From Pseudomonas sp. MH9.2 (GTDB lineage: Bacteria; Pseudomonadota; Gammaproteobacteria; Pseudomonadales; Pseudomonadaceae), in the NCBI RefSeq assembly GCF_034353875.1, contig NZ_CP133784.1, forward strand, positions 4,616,501 through 4,680,500: a DNA stretch of 64,000 nucleotides, read 5' to 3'. The notes beneath the pieces are model-generated. The model ran no database searches and was not told where the DNA came from. It saw only the letters and a program-made list of their open reading frames with translations. Shown piece by piece: positions 1 to 7,382 of the stretch (its first letter is position 1; each line of letters starts with the position of its first letter). A program made the position numbers and the translations under genes.

Positions 1-1
1 T

Positions 2-1015
2 CAGCGCTACGTTGACTTGATCGTCAACGAAGAAGTACGCCACACCTTCCGCGTTCGTTCGCAAGTCATTGCGCACATTCGCAGCTTCTTTATGCAGCGC
101 GATTTCCTTGAAGTGGAAACGCCGATGTTGCAGACCATCCCGGGTGGTGCTGCGGCCAAGCCTTTCGAAACGCATCACAATGCACTCGACCTGGACATGT
201 TCCTGCGTATCGCGCCAGAGCTGTTCCTCAAACGTCTGGTGGTGGGCGGGTTCGAGCGTGTATTCGAGATCAACCGCAACTTCCGTAACGAAGGCGTTTC
301 GACTCGGCACAACCCCGAATTCACCATGCTTGAGTTCTATCAGGCATACGCTGATTACGAAGACAACATGGACCTCACCGAGGAGTTGTTCCGCGAGCTG
401 GCACAGCTGGTTCTGAACAGTACCGACGTGCCTTATCAGGGCAAAGTGTTCCATTTCGGCGAACCGTTCCAGCGTATTTCGGTGTTCGCGTCGATCCTCA
501 AGTACAACCCGGACATCACTGCGGCCGACCTTGAAGACATCGACAAGGCGCGTGCTATCGCCAAGAAAGCCGGTGCTGCCGTTAAAGGCTTCGAAGGTCT
601 GGGCAAGTTGCAGACCATGATTTTCGAAGAGCTGGTCGAGCACCAACTGGAACAACCGACCTTCATCACCGAATACCCGTTCGAAGTGTCGCCGCTGGCA
701 CGTCGCAACAATAACAACCCGAACGTCACCGACCGCTTTGAGCTGTTCATCGGTGGCCGCGAAATCGCCAACGCCTACTCCGAGTTGAATGACGCGGAAG
801 ACCAGGCCGAGCGCTTCCAGGCTCAGGTTCGCGACAAGGATTCAGGGGACGATGAGGCCATGCATTACGATGCTGACTTCGTGCGTGCGCTGGAGTACGG
901 CATGCCGCCAACGGCCGGTGAAGGTATCGGCATCGACCGGCTGGTGATGCTACTCACCGATGCACCGTCGATTCGTGACGTGATTCTGTTCCCGCACATG
1001 CGCCCACAAGCGTAA
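2..1015 (+). CDS. lysS: Lysyl-tRNA synthetase, C-terminal part (5' end outside window)
   Basis: This is the catalytic part of class II lysyl-tRNA synthetase, which charges tRNA-Lys with lysine in the cytoplasm. The reading frame is open from base 2 and continues upstream of the window, so 337 residues of roughly 500 are visible. Class II motif 2 is seen around [20 protein letters not shown]. Motif 3 is seen near the C-terminus around [13 protein letters not shown], including the conserved arginine. The anticodon-binding OB fold should lie in the missing upstream part. A strong terminator follows the stop codon. In PAO1 the same gene is followed by a TetR regulator and a lipoprotein gene, as here. 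No defect is visible in the part present. Confidence 0.97.
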   Translation, partial: QRYVDLIVNEEVRHTFRVRSQVIAHIRSFFMQRDFLEVETPMLQTIPGGAAAKPFETHHNALDLDMFLRIAPELFLKRLVVGGFERVFEINRNFRNEGVSTRHNPEFTMLEFYQAYADYEDNMDLTEELFRELAQLVLNSTDVPYQGKVFHFGEPFQRISVFASILKYNPDITAADLEDIDKARAIAKKAGAAVKGFEGLGKLQTMIFEELVEHQLEQPTFITEYPFEVSPLARRNNNNPNVTDRFELFIGGREIANAYSELNDAEDQAERFQAQVRDKDSGDDEAMHYDADFVRALEYGMPPTAGEGIGIDRLVMLLTDAPSIRDVILFPHMRPQA

Positions 1016-1027
1016 AAATGTGAAGAA

Positions 1028-1052
1028 GCCGCCTCGCAAGGGCGGCTTTTTT
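1028..1052 (+). terminator. Rho-independent terminator after lysS
   Basis: GCCGCC and GGCGGC form a 6-bp GC stem around a 7-base loop, followed directly by six T residues. It starts 12 bases after the lysS stop. Confidence 0.9.
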
Positions 1053-1101
1053 GTATTCGTCAGACAACCCGCGTGAAGCCATTCGCAGCGGGACGCGTAA
1101 T

Positions 1102-1162
1102 GGCAAGCTTGCTCCCACAGTAGACCGCAGTATCTCTGTAGGAGCGGACGTGTCCGCGAAGG
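1102..1162. repeat. REP doublet (REPIN-like)
   Basis: Two Pseudomonas REP-like sequences face away from each other. The first, GCAAGCTTGCTCCCACAG at 1103-1120, is the reverse complement of the usual TGTGGGAGCAAGCTTGC type. The second, at 1137-1162, starts TGTAGGAGCGGACGTGTCC and ends CGCGAAGG. The inverted pair, close spacing and intergenic position are typical of REPINs. The two halves differ in core sequence, so they may derive from different REP variants. Confidence 0.75.
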
Positions 1163-1199
1163 CGTCCGTCCAGGCTACAACCAAAAAGGAAAACCTGTT

Positions 1200-1931
1200 G
1201 TGAACCGTGCGATCGCTCAAAAGGGGGCTGCTGGCGTTGCCACAGCCGTAGCGCAGAGTGTTCAGTATCAAGGTCGCAAGGCCATTCGACAGGGCAGTGA
1301 GCAGCGCCGACAGGAGATCCTCGACGCGGTCATGCGCATTGTCGTTCGCGATGGCGTGCGAGCCGTGCGTCATCGTGCGGTGGCCGCCGAAGCCAGCGTG
1401 CCCCTGTCAGCCACGACCTATTACTTCAAAGACATCGATGACCTGCTCACCGATGCTTTTGCCCAATACGTCGAGCGCAGCGCGGCCTACATGGCCAAGC
1501 TGTGGGAAAACACCGAAGTGATCCTGCGTGAAATGGTTGCCCGAAGCGATGGCAGCCCTGGCGCTCGAGCCCGCCTGGCCGATGAAATCGCCCTGATGAC
1601 CATGGAGTACGTGCGTCGCCAATTGATGACGCGCCGCGAGCATCTGATCGCCGAGCACGCCTTCCACCATGAGGCCTTGCTCAACCCGAGACTGGCCCTG
1701 CTGGTCAGTGCACATCAGGAGATTTTGCTGCAAGGTACAGGTCAATTCTTCCAGGTGATGGGGTCTTCGCAACCGCATCAGGATGCACAAGTGTTGACGG
1801 GGATAATCAGCCGGATGGAATATCAGGGCCTGCTCCACGGCCCGCAGCCTCACGCAGACGAAGAAATGCTCGGCATCCTCACCCGCCACCTGCATCTGGT
1901 GTTGGGGACCACGACACCTGTTTGCGAGTGA
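1200..1931 (+). CDS. TetR-family transcriptional regulator
   Basis: A 243-residue DNA-binding repressor of the TetR type. An arginine-rich leader of about 35 residues precedes the helix-turn-helix (about residues 36-85: EILDAVMRIVVRDG, then RAVAAEASVPLSATTYYFKD, the usual recognition-helix region). The rest is a helical ligand-binding domain with no ligand I can name. The GTG start is preferred because AAAGGAAAA lies a few bases upstream. PAO1 has a TetR gene in the same place after lysS (PA3699). The next gene, a lipoprotein, begins 26 bases downstream and may be cotranscribed. The target is unknown; autoregulation is a guess from the family. Confidence 0.9.
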   Translation: MNRAIAQKGAAGVATAVAQSVQYQGRKAIRQGSEQRRQEILDAVMRIVVRDGVRAVRHRAVAAEASVPLSATTYYFKDIDDLLTDAFAQYVERSAAYMAKLWENTEVILREMVARSDGSPGARARLADEIALMTMEYVRRQLMTRREHLIAEHAFHHEALLNPRLALLVSAHQEILLQGTGQFFQVMGSSQPHQDAQVLTGIISRMEYQGLLHGPQPHADEEMLGILTRHLHLVLGTTTPVCE

Positions 1932-1956
1932 ATATGCGTATGTTCAGGAAAACCCG

Positions 1957-2502
1957 ATGAAAGCTTGGCGCGTGGCCATTGCCTTGTCGTTCGTGTTATT
2001 GAGCGGCTGCCTGGTGACCTTCAAGGACCCGATACCCGCCAACGATGCGGCACCCAAAGCCATGCTTGGCAAATGGGCCAGCAAAAACGCCTGGGGTGAA
2101 GCGCTCGAACTTGAAGTCACGCGCACGGGCGTCCATCAGTACCAGGCCGTCAGCTACCGCACGGGTGATCGCAAACACCGCGATGAATACGCATTCACCG
2201 TGTCTCGGCATGGCAGTCGCTGGTACCTGTCGGCGGGTTTGCCGCAGAAATACGGTGCTAATTTCGTCATTGCAGGTTTCGAGTTGACCGAAAACCATGA
2301 ACTGGTGGTCTACAACCTCGATGTCGATCGGGTCAATCAGCTGATCGAACAGAAAACCCTGGCTGGCGAAACGCTGGAAACCGAGAAGGGCGATGGCGTG
2401 CTGATCACCAGCCCTCTCGATCAGGTATTTGCCTATCTCGACGATCCGGCCAACTCCGATGTTTTTCTCGAAGTGGCGCGGTATCAGCGCTTGCCCAAGT
2501 AG
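1957..2502 (+). CDS. Conserved outer-membrane or periplasmic lipoprotein
   Basis: A 181-residue lipoprotein precursor. The N-terminus has a short basic stretch, a hydrophobic core and the lipobox LSGC, which puts the lipidated cysteine near residue 18. No Asp follows the cysteine, so sorting to the outer membrane is likely. The mature part starts with a segment containing MLGKWASKNAWG and looks beta-rich. I recognise no catalytic motif. It resembles the PAO1 gene at the same place (PA3698). It sits between the TetR gene and the QEGLA-motif gene with gaps of about 30 bases, so the three could form one transcript. Function unknown. Confidence 0.85.
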   Translation: MKAWRVAIALSFVLLSGCLVTFKDPIPANDAAPKAMLGKWASKNAWGEALELEVTRTGVHQYQAVSYRTGDRKHRDEYAFTVSRHGSRWYLSAGLPQKYGANFVIAGFELTENHELVVYNLDVDRVNQLIEQKTLAGETLETEKGDGVLITSPLDQVFAYLDDPANSDVFLEVARYQRLPK

Positions 2503-2534
2503 GGCGACACGCCTAACCAAACAAGGAGTTCAGG

Positions 2535-3812
2535 GTGGACGATTACCAGCAGATTATTCGTGCCTTGTCAGACCGCATTGTCGTGGCTCAGACACCGATT
2601 CGTGTCCTTGACGCGGTGAAGTGGGACGACAGTATTCGCAAAGGTTTTCTCGAGGCCAAGGGCAAGAAAATGCCCGCCGTGGATCGCGCTTATTATGACA
2701 ACCGGCCACTGGCGTTCGACTCCAACGCGGTGAAGCTGGAATTCCAGAACATCGAGCGTGACATCACCCGCCAGTTGGGTCAGTTCAACCCGGTCGGGCA
2801 GATCATGCGGCGCATGTGCAAGGAGTACCGGATGGTCATCCGTATGCTTGAAGCGCGTGGCACAGCGGATTTCGGCCTGATTTCCCAAGAGCTTTATGGC
2901 GCTGCGTCGGATGCCTTCCATGCGGGCGACCCGACGCTCGCGGATCTGGGCCTGATGCTCTCCGATTACCTGAATAATATCGCCGGGCGCGGGGACCTTA
3001 AGGACGAGCCGAAAACGCTCACCGCCAAAGATGCGGTGAGTATGCTGCAAACCCGTTTGAACAAGGTGTTTGGTGAAGCGGAGGAGACCATTCGTGTGTT
3101 CGAATCCGATGGCATCGTCGCCGACGCGGCGGCCGGTGCCGATTACATCAAGATCCGCTCCGATGCGATGTTTAACGAGCGAGACGTGCGGGCGCTGGAA
3201 GTGCACGAAGGGCTGGTGCATGTCGGCACGACCCTCAATGGCCAGAATCAGCCGATCTGCACGTTCCTGTCCAAGGGGCCGCCGTCGTCCACGGTGACCC
3301 AGGAAGGCCTGGCGATTCTGATGGAAGTGATTGCTTTCGCCTCATACCCAAGCCGCTTGCGTAAGCTGACTAACCGCACTCGCGCCATCCACATGGCCGA
3401 GGAGGGCGCTGATTTCTTGCAGGTTTTCGAGTTCTATCGTGAGCAAGGCTTTGGCATGTCCGAAAGCTACGGCAACGCTAGTCGCGTATTCCGTGGTTCG
3501 GTGCCCGATGGTCTGCCATTTACGAAAGACTTGTCCTACCTCAAGGGCTTCATCATGGTTTACAACTACATTCAGTTGGCCGTGCGCAAAGGCAAGCTTG
3601 AGCAGATACCGTTGTTATTCTGTGGCAAAACCACCCTGGAAGACATGCGCGCCTTGCGCCAGTTGGTCGATGAAGGGTTGGTGACGCCGCCGAAATACCT
3701 GCCTGAACAGTTCCGGGACATGAACGCCTTGTCCGCATGGATGTGCTTCTCCAACTTCCTCAACCATTTGAGCCTGGACCGGATTGAGGCTGACTACTCG
3801 AACATCCTGTAG
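2535..3812 (+). CDS. DUF1704 / QEGLA-motif protein, putative zinc metallopeptidase
   Basis: A 425-residue protein of the family usually labelled 'flavohemoglobin expression-modulating QEGLA motif protein'. The naming motif QEGLA starts at about residue 256. Upstream, residues 224-229 read HEGLVH, an HExxxH motif, so the QEGLA glutamate could be a third zinc ligand. From memory, the eukaryotic members of DUF1704 (MATCAP type) are tyrosine carboxypeptidases with HExxxH. A peptidase role in this bacterium is therefore a reasonable inference, but the substrate is unknown. There is no signal peptide, so it is probably cytoplasmic. The GTG start has AAGGAG six bases upstream. The old name comes from a regulatory observation and says nothing about chemistry. 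Confidence 0.88.
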   Translation: MDDYQQIIRALSDRIVVAQTPIRVLDAVKWDDSIRKGFLEAKGKKMPAVDRAYYDNRPLAFDSNAVKLEFQNIERDITRQLGQFNPVGQIMRRMCKEYRMVIRMLEARGTADFGLISQELYGAASDAFHAGDPTLADLGLMLSDYLNNIAGRGDLKDEPKTLTAKDAVSMLQTRLNKVFGEAEETIRVFESDGIVADAAAGADYIKIRSDAMFNERDVRALEVHEGLVHVGTTLNGQNQPICTFLSKGPPSSTVTQEGLAILMEVIAFASYPSRLRKLTNRTRAIHMAEEGADFLQVFEFYREQGFGMSESYGNASRVFRGSVPDGLPFTKDLSYLKGFIMVYNYIQLAVRKGKLEQIPLLFCGKTTLEDMRALRQLVDEGLVTPPKYLPEQFRDMNALSAWMCFSNFLNHLSLDRIEADYSNIL

Positions 3813-3856
3813 GCCTCATGGCGAGCAAGTCAACCACATCAAAAGGGAATTGAAGC

Positions 3857-4792
3857 GTGAAGTTATTGGGCATCCTCACATTGCTCCTGACCCTCACCGG
3901 CTGCAGTTCCTTACTGTTCTACCCTGAGCCGGGCCAGCCGTTTACTCCTGATAGAGCCCACCTGGCCTATCGCGACGTGACCCTGACGGCGGCTGACGGT
4001 ACCCGGTTGCATGGCTGGTGGCTGCCGGCCAAGGCCGGGGTTCCGGTCAAGGGCACGGTGCTGCACTTGCATGGCAATGGCGGCAATCTGGCCTGGCACC
4101 TGGGTGGCAGTTGGTGGCTGCCGGAGGAGGGCTATCAGGTGCTGCTGCTGGACTACCGCGGTTACGGCATGTCGCAAGGCGAGCCGAGCCTGCAGGGGAT
4201 CTATCAGGATGTCGACGCCGCGTTTTCCTGGTTGAACCGCGCGCCCGAGGTGCAAGGCAAGCCTCTGGTGGTGCTCGGGCAAAGTCTCGGTGGTGCGATA
4301 GCGGTGCACTATCTGGCTGAACATCCGCAACAGCGCGCTCGGGTCAAGGCGCTGATACTTGACGGAACACCGGCCAGCTACCGCGATGTTGCCCGGTATA
4401 CCCTCAGCACCTCATGGTTGACCTGGCCGTTGCAAACACCGCTGTCGTGGCTGATTCCTGACGCAGACAGCGCGATCAGGGGCCTGCCACTGCTGAGCGG
4501 AACGCCGCTGCTGATTTTCCAGAGCCTGGATGATTCGATGGTGCCCCTTTCCAACGGCATCAGTCTGTATCAAGCTGCGCCCCCTCCACGAGTCCTGCAG
4601 TTGACGCGTGGCGGGCATGTGCAGACATTCTCTGACCCTACGTGGCGTCAGGTGATGGTGCGCTACCTAGAGGATCCGCAGCACTTCAATGGCCTGCGGC
4701 GTCTAGCCGAAGTTCCGAATTACCCCAGCCACTCGGGTGCGCTGCGTGCACAACAGAATTCAGAAATTGAACATTCAGAGAGTCCGCAATGA
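3857..4792 (+). CDS. Alpha/beta hydrolase, membrane-anchored lipoprotein
   Basis: A 311-residue serine hydrolase of the alpha/beta fold. The N-terminus carries a lipoprotein signal (LTLTGCSS, Cys near residue 16), so the enzyme faces the periplasm. The nucleophile elbow is GQSLGG, an oxyanion-type HLHGNGGN lies upstream, and a C-terminal GGHVQTF carries a likely catalytic His. It resembles the PAO1 PA3695 hydrolase and the YfhR/BEM46 type. The substrate is unknown. The GTG start has AAGGGA eight bases upstream. Its stop overlaps the next start by ATGA, so translation of the two is probably coupled. Confidence 0.88.
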   Translation: MKLLGILTLLLTLTGCSSLLFYPEPGQPFTPDRAHLAYRDVTLTAADGTRLHGWWLPAKAGVPVKGTVLHLHGNGGNLAWHLGGSWWLPEEGYQVLLLDYRGYGMSQGEPSLQGIYQDVDAAFSWLNRAPEVQGKPLVVLGQSLGGAIAVHYLAEHPQQRARVKALILDGTPASYRDVARYTLSTSWLTWPLQTPLSWLIPDADSAIRGLPLLSGTPLLIFQSLDDSMVPLSNGISLYQAAPPPRVLQLTRGGHVQTFSDPTWRQVMVRYLEDPQHFNGLRRLAEVPNYPSHSGALRAQQNSEIEHSESPQ

Positions 4793-5118
4793 GCGAAGAA
4801 CGTAACGCAATTCCCATGGTCATCACCGGTATCTGCACCATTCTGGGCACTGTCGGTGTCCTCTGGTACTACGGCTACCTGCATTTCGCCAAGCCTGAGG
4901 ACGCGCTGTTGCTCAGCGAGTTCACCATGCTCAAGACCATCCCCGGGGAGGATTACAAAATTGCTCTGGAGCCTGCTGCCGAAGTGGCGCAGTGCATTGA
5001 CGGCGTTCTGGTGCTGTTCAACACCGAGCAGAAAGGCCTAAGCGGCGTGCTGATCAACAGTAAGAAACAAGCTGTGCGCTGCGCTGGCGAAGAAACACCG
5101 CAGCAGTTGCAGCCATAA
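4789..5118 (+). CDS. Small single-helix membrane protein, unknown function
   Basis: A 109-residue protein with one membrane helix near the N-terminus (about residues 9-29, IPMVITGICTILGTVGVLWY), followed by a soluble tail of about 75 residues. Two cysteines lie in the tail, at VAQC and AVRC, and could form a disulfide if the tail is periplasmic. It overlaps the hydrolase gene by four bases, which suggests coupled translation and a related task. The order matches PA3695-PA3694 in PAO1. I do not recognise a domain. A strong bidirectional terminator follows. Confidence 0.8.
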   Translation: MSEERNAIPMVITGICTILGTVGVLWYYGYLHFAKPEDALLLSEFTMLKTIPGEDYKIALEPAAEVAQCIDGVLVLFNTEQKGLSGVLINSKKQAVRCAGEETPQQLQP

Positions 5119-5175
5119 CGCCGTCGCCCGACCGACACGTACAGATCGAGCTTTACCGCTGAATCGGGTAAGGCA

Positions 5176-5220
5176 CTAAAAAGCCCCGCCTGCGGAATGA
5201 ACGCAGGCAGGGCTTTTTAG
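5176..5220. terminator. Bidirectional terminator between convergent genes
   Basis: A long near-perfect inverted repeat: CTAAAAAGCCC plus GCCTGCG pairs with CGCAGGC plus GGGCTTTTTAG around a 7-base loop, with one unpaired base on each arm. The A-run on one flank and T-run on the other make it work for both the upstream plus-strand gene and the minus-strand lptF. Confidence 0.92.
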
Positions 5221-5234
5221 GTTACGTCAGTCGA

Positions 5235-6020
5235 TTAATGCATCGAAGAACGCGGAGCTACAGGCTGGTTATCGTTGGAAATGGTGACTTCCACACGCCG
5301 GTTCTGTGCGCGACCCGAGTTGCTGGTGTTATCGGCAACCGGGTATTCCTTGCCATAACCCTGGGCCACGATGCGCTCAGGGCTGACACCCATTTTCACC
5401 AGAGCCATTCTTACCGAATTGGCACGGCGCTCGGACAAAGACTGGTTATACGCCGCCGAACCGCTGCTGTCGGTGTAGCCTTCGACAATCACTTTGCGGT
5501 CCGGATTTTCCTGAAGGAATTGGACAAGCTTGTTGATGTCGACCAGACCGCTGGATTTCAAATCAGCCTTGTTGAAGTCGAACAGCACATCGCCGAATGT
5601 CACCACGGTCCCGCGCTCGGTTTGCTTCGCGTTCAGGCTGGCTTGCAGTTGCTTGATCTGGGCATCGCGCGCATCCAGACGCGCTTGGGCACGTTGTCCG
5701 GCAGCGTTTTTCAGATCGCCTTCGGCGGTGCGCAGGTTAATGGTTTGCTTGGCGACTTCGACCCGCTGATTGGTCAGGTAAGCCAGTTGATCGACCCTCT
5801 TCTGGTCTTCTTTGCTCTGGTAGGCCTTGTCAGCCTTATCCAGCCAATCGCTGGCGTCCTTGGTTTCCAGCGCAGCCACTTTGCTGGCTTGCGGGTTGGC
5901 TTGCAGGGCCGAGAAGTTGGTCCGTGCTTGCTCAAGATTCACGTTTGGCTGTGAAGAGCAGGCTGCCAGGCCAACGCTGAGCGCCAGAAGGGCAGGGATC
6001 ATCAGTTGTTTATGCGTCAT
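5235..6020 (-). CDS. lptF: OmpA-family lipoprotein, LptF-like
   Basis: A 261-residue envelope lipoprotein. The lipobox LAACSS lies near residue 20. A helical, Lys/Gln-rich segment (about residues 30-135) looks coiled-coil. The C-terminal OmpA domain (about 145-250) has the peptidoglycan-binding signature, including VEGYTDSSG and NQSLSERRA, ending in NRRVEVTI. It probably links the outer membrane to the cell wall. Length and context match P. aeruginosa LptF (PA3692), which is reported to be controlled by the envelope-stress sigma factor AlgU. It follows a DUF4398 lipoprotein gene by 70 bases and probably shares its promoter. Confidence 0.9.
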   Translation of the reverse strand: MTHKQLMIPALLALSVGLAACSSQPNVNLEQARTNFSALQANPQASKVAALETKDASDWLDKADKAYQSKEDQKRVDQLAYLTNQRVEVAKQTINLRTAEGDLKNAAGQRAQARLDARDAQIKQLQASLNAKQTERGTVVTFGDVLFDFNKADLKSSGLVDINKLVQFLQENPDRKVIVEGYTDSSGSAAYNQSLSERRANSVRMALVKMGVSPERIVAQGYGKEYPVADNTSNSGRAQNRRVEVTISNDNQPVAPRSSMH

Positions 6021-6090
6021 TTTTTTCGTCCTTTAAATCAATTGCGAAGCACGTGATTACGAATGCACGAGGGAGTGGGCGAGGCCGCGC

Positions 6091-6504
6091 TTATTGCGAG
6101 GTACGCATGCCTTCCTCTCGTAATTCATCAACGCCTTGATGGGCATCCTTGACCGCTCTCTCGGCTTTAGCCGCTTGAGCCTTGCGTTCAGCTACGCGGG
6201 CGTCCCATTCAGCCTGTTCGGCCAAACGTTTGGCTTCGTCGTATTTTTTGTCGTGCATGGCCATTTCTGCTTGCTTGAGCTTGTCCTGCGCCGATTTCAT
6301 TTCCACGGCGGCAAACTCGGGTCCGCCAGCACTTACGGCGCTGTTCACGGCCGATTGAGTCACGGCGTACTGCTCGGTCGGTGGATTGCCAGCACAACCG
6401 GCCAGTACCAAGCTGCTGCCGAGGGCCAGCGCAGCAAGTTTCAACCCGCGCAGGTTGCTAAACGAGGTGTAGGCAGTGCTGATCTTCATGGTGTTCAACT
6501 CCAT
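6091..6504 (-). CDS. DUF4398 lipoprotein
   Basis: A 137-residue lipoprotein with the lipobox LAGCAGN near residue 36. The mature part is a long amphipathic, Ala/Lys/Glu-rich helix (roughly residues 60-130: KSAQDKLKQAEMAM, AERKAQAAKAE), typical of DUF4398. I chose the ATG at 6504 because AGGAG lies eight bases upstream; a second ATG five codons on is possible. It is the first gene of a two-gene unit with the OmpA lipoprotein, as in PAO1 (PA3691-PA3692). Its helical hairpin resembles the N-terminal half of the LptF neighbour, which suggests the two work together at the envelope. Confidence 0.87.
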   Translation of the reverse strand: MELNTMKISTAYTSFSNLRGLKLAALALGSSLVLAGCAGNPPTEQYAVTQSAVNSAVSAGGPEFAAVEMKSAQDKLKQAEMAMHDKKYDEAKRLAEQAEWDARVAERKAQAAKAERAVKDAHQGVDELREEGMRTSQ

Positions 6505-6617
6505 TGGGTAACTCCTGAGAACGCTTGATTTTCCATGACAGTCATGTGCCTGACGCGTGTGCAATAACAGTGTCCATGCCAACTGCTACCAGGGCTTTTC
6601 CTGTGATGGCTATTGGC

Positions 6618-6645
6618 TGTGACCTATTCGTTTTTTGAATAGTTC
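6618..6645 (-). promoter_or_regulatory. AlgU (sigma-E type)-like promoter for the DUF4398-lptF unit
   Basis: On the minus strand GAACTA (6645-6640) is followed after 17 bases by TCACA (6622-6618). The consensus as I remember it is GAACTT, 16-17 bases, then TCTGA. The element lies about 115 bases before the DUF4398 start. An inverted repeat CTATTC-N7-GAATAG (6624-6642) lies inside the spacer. LptF is known as AlgU-dependent in P. aeruginosa, which supports the call. The -10 match is imperfect. Confidence 0.5.
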
Positions 6646-6788
6646 AGTCAGGTTTTTAAATGGATGATGTTTTTGGATCCATTCTGCGGAGGCTCTAGCG
6701 TGAGACTCATGGGGGCGCGCGCAGGCACGCCGGCCGCAAAAGGCAGCCGGTATGTGAGGGTCAGGAAGGGATGGGAGCTATGTTTCGA

Positions 6789-7133
6789 TCAGTGATTTTG
6801 CGTGTCGGCCTGTTCGGTCAGATCATGCAGATAACGTCGCGACAGCGCGAGAAAGCGCGGGGTAGGACCAATGTCTTCGTAGAGTGGATCACCCTCTTCA
6901 TCGGTGGCCACGACATGGTTGCCTTTCACGTAGGGGAAGCTGGTTTCGAGCTCTTCGAGTGCAGCACCAATCAGTTCGCCGAGCAACTCTTCGGGAAGGC
7001 GTTTGGGGTACATCTCGGAAATAGCAGCCAAGCGAGCGGCTGATTCGACGTCCAAATGAATCGCATAGCCGGTATTGGTCAGGCGTCCCTTTGCATTCTG
7101 TTCCCAGTGTTGTGCGAGTTCACGGATTTTCAT
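6789..7133 (-). CDS. Conserved protein of unknown function
   Basis: A 114-residue soluble protein beginning MKIRELAQHWEQ. I prefer this ATG because GAGG lies about six bases upstream. The frame stays open to an ATG at 7202, which would add 23 residues containing CPDC plus a His, a possible half zinc site, but that start has no clear ribosome site. The central part, HLDVESAARLAAISEMYPKR, looks like a helix-rich regulatory fold. No enzyme motif is visible. PAO1 has a similar gene beside ppc (PA3688). It is divergent from ppc across about 250 bases. Confidence 0.75.
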   Translation of the reverse strand: MKIRELAQHWEQNAKGRLTNTGYAIHLDVESAARLAAISEMYPKRLPEELLGELIGAALEELETSFPYVKGNHVVATDEEGDPLYEDIGPTPRFLALSRRYLHDLTEQADTQNH

Positions 7134-7382
7134 ATGGACCTCAGGGTTATTAACCCACTTGTGGCGGGTGCAATCGGGGCAGTAAGCCGTTGTGTGGCTC
7201 ATTCTTGAGATTAGCTCTATCTGCGTAGAATGTTAGCCACAGAACAACAGCATACGGTTGCGCGCTTGTCAGAGCTTGCTGCTCTGTGCACTCTTGCTAG
7301 ATCAGATTTTTGCGCGCTTGTTCAGTCTGATTTCTGTCACGACTGAGCAGTACCGGTCCAGAAACGCTGGAGAGAAGGGCTT

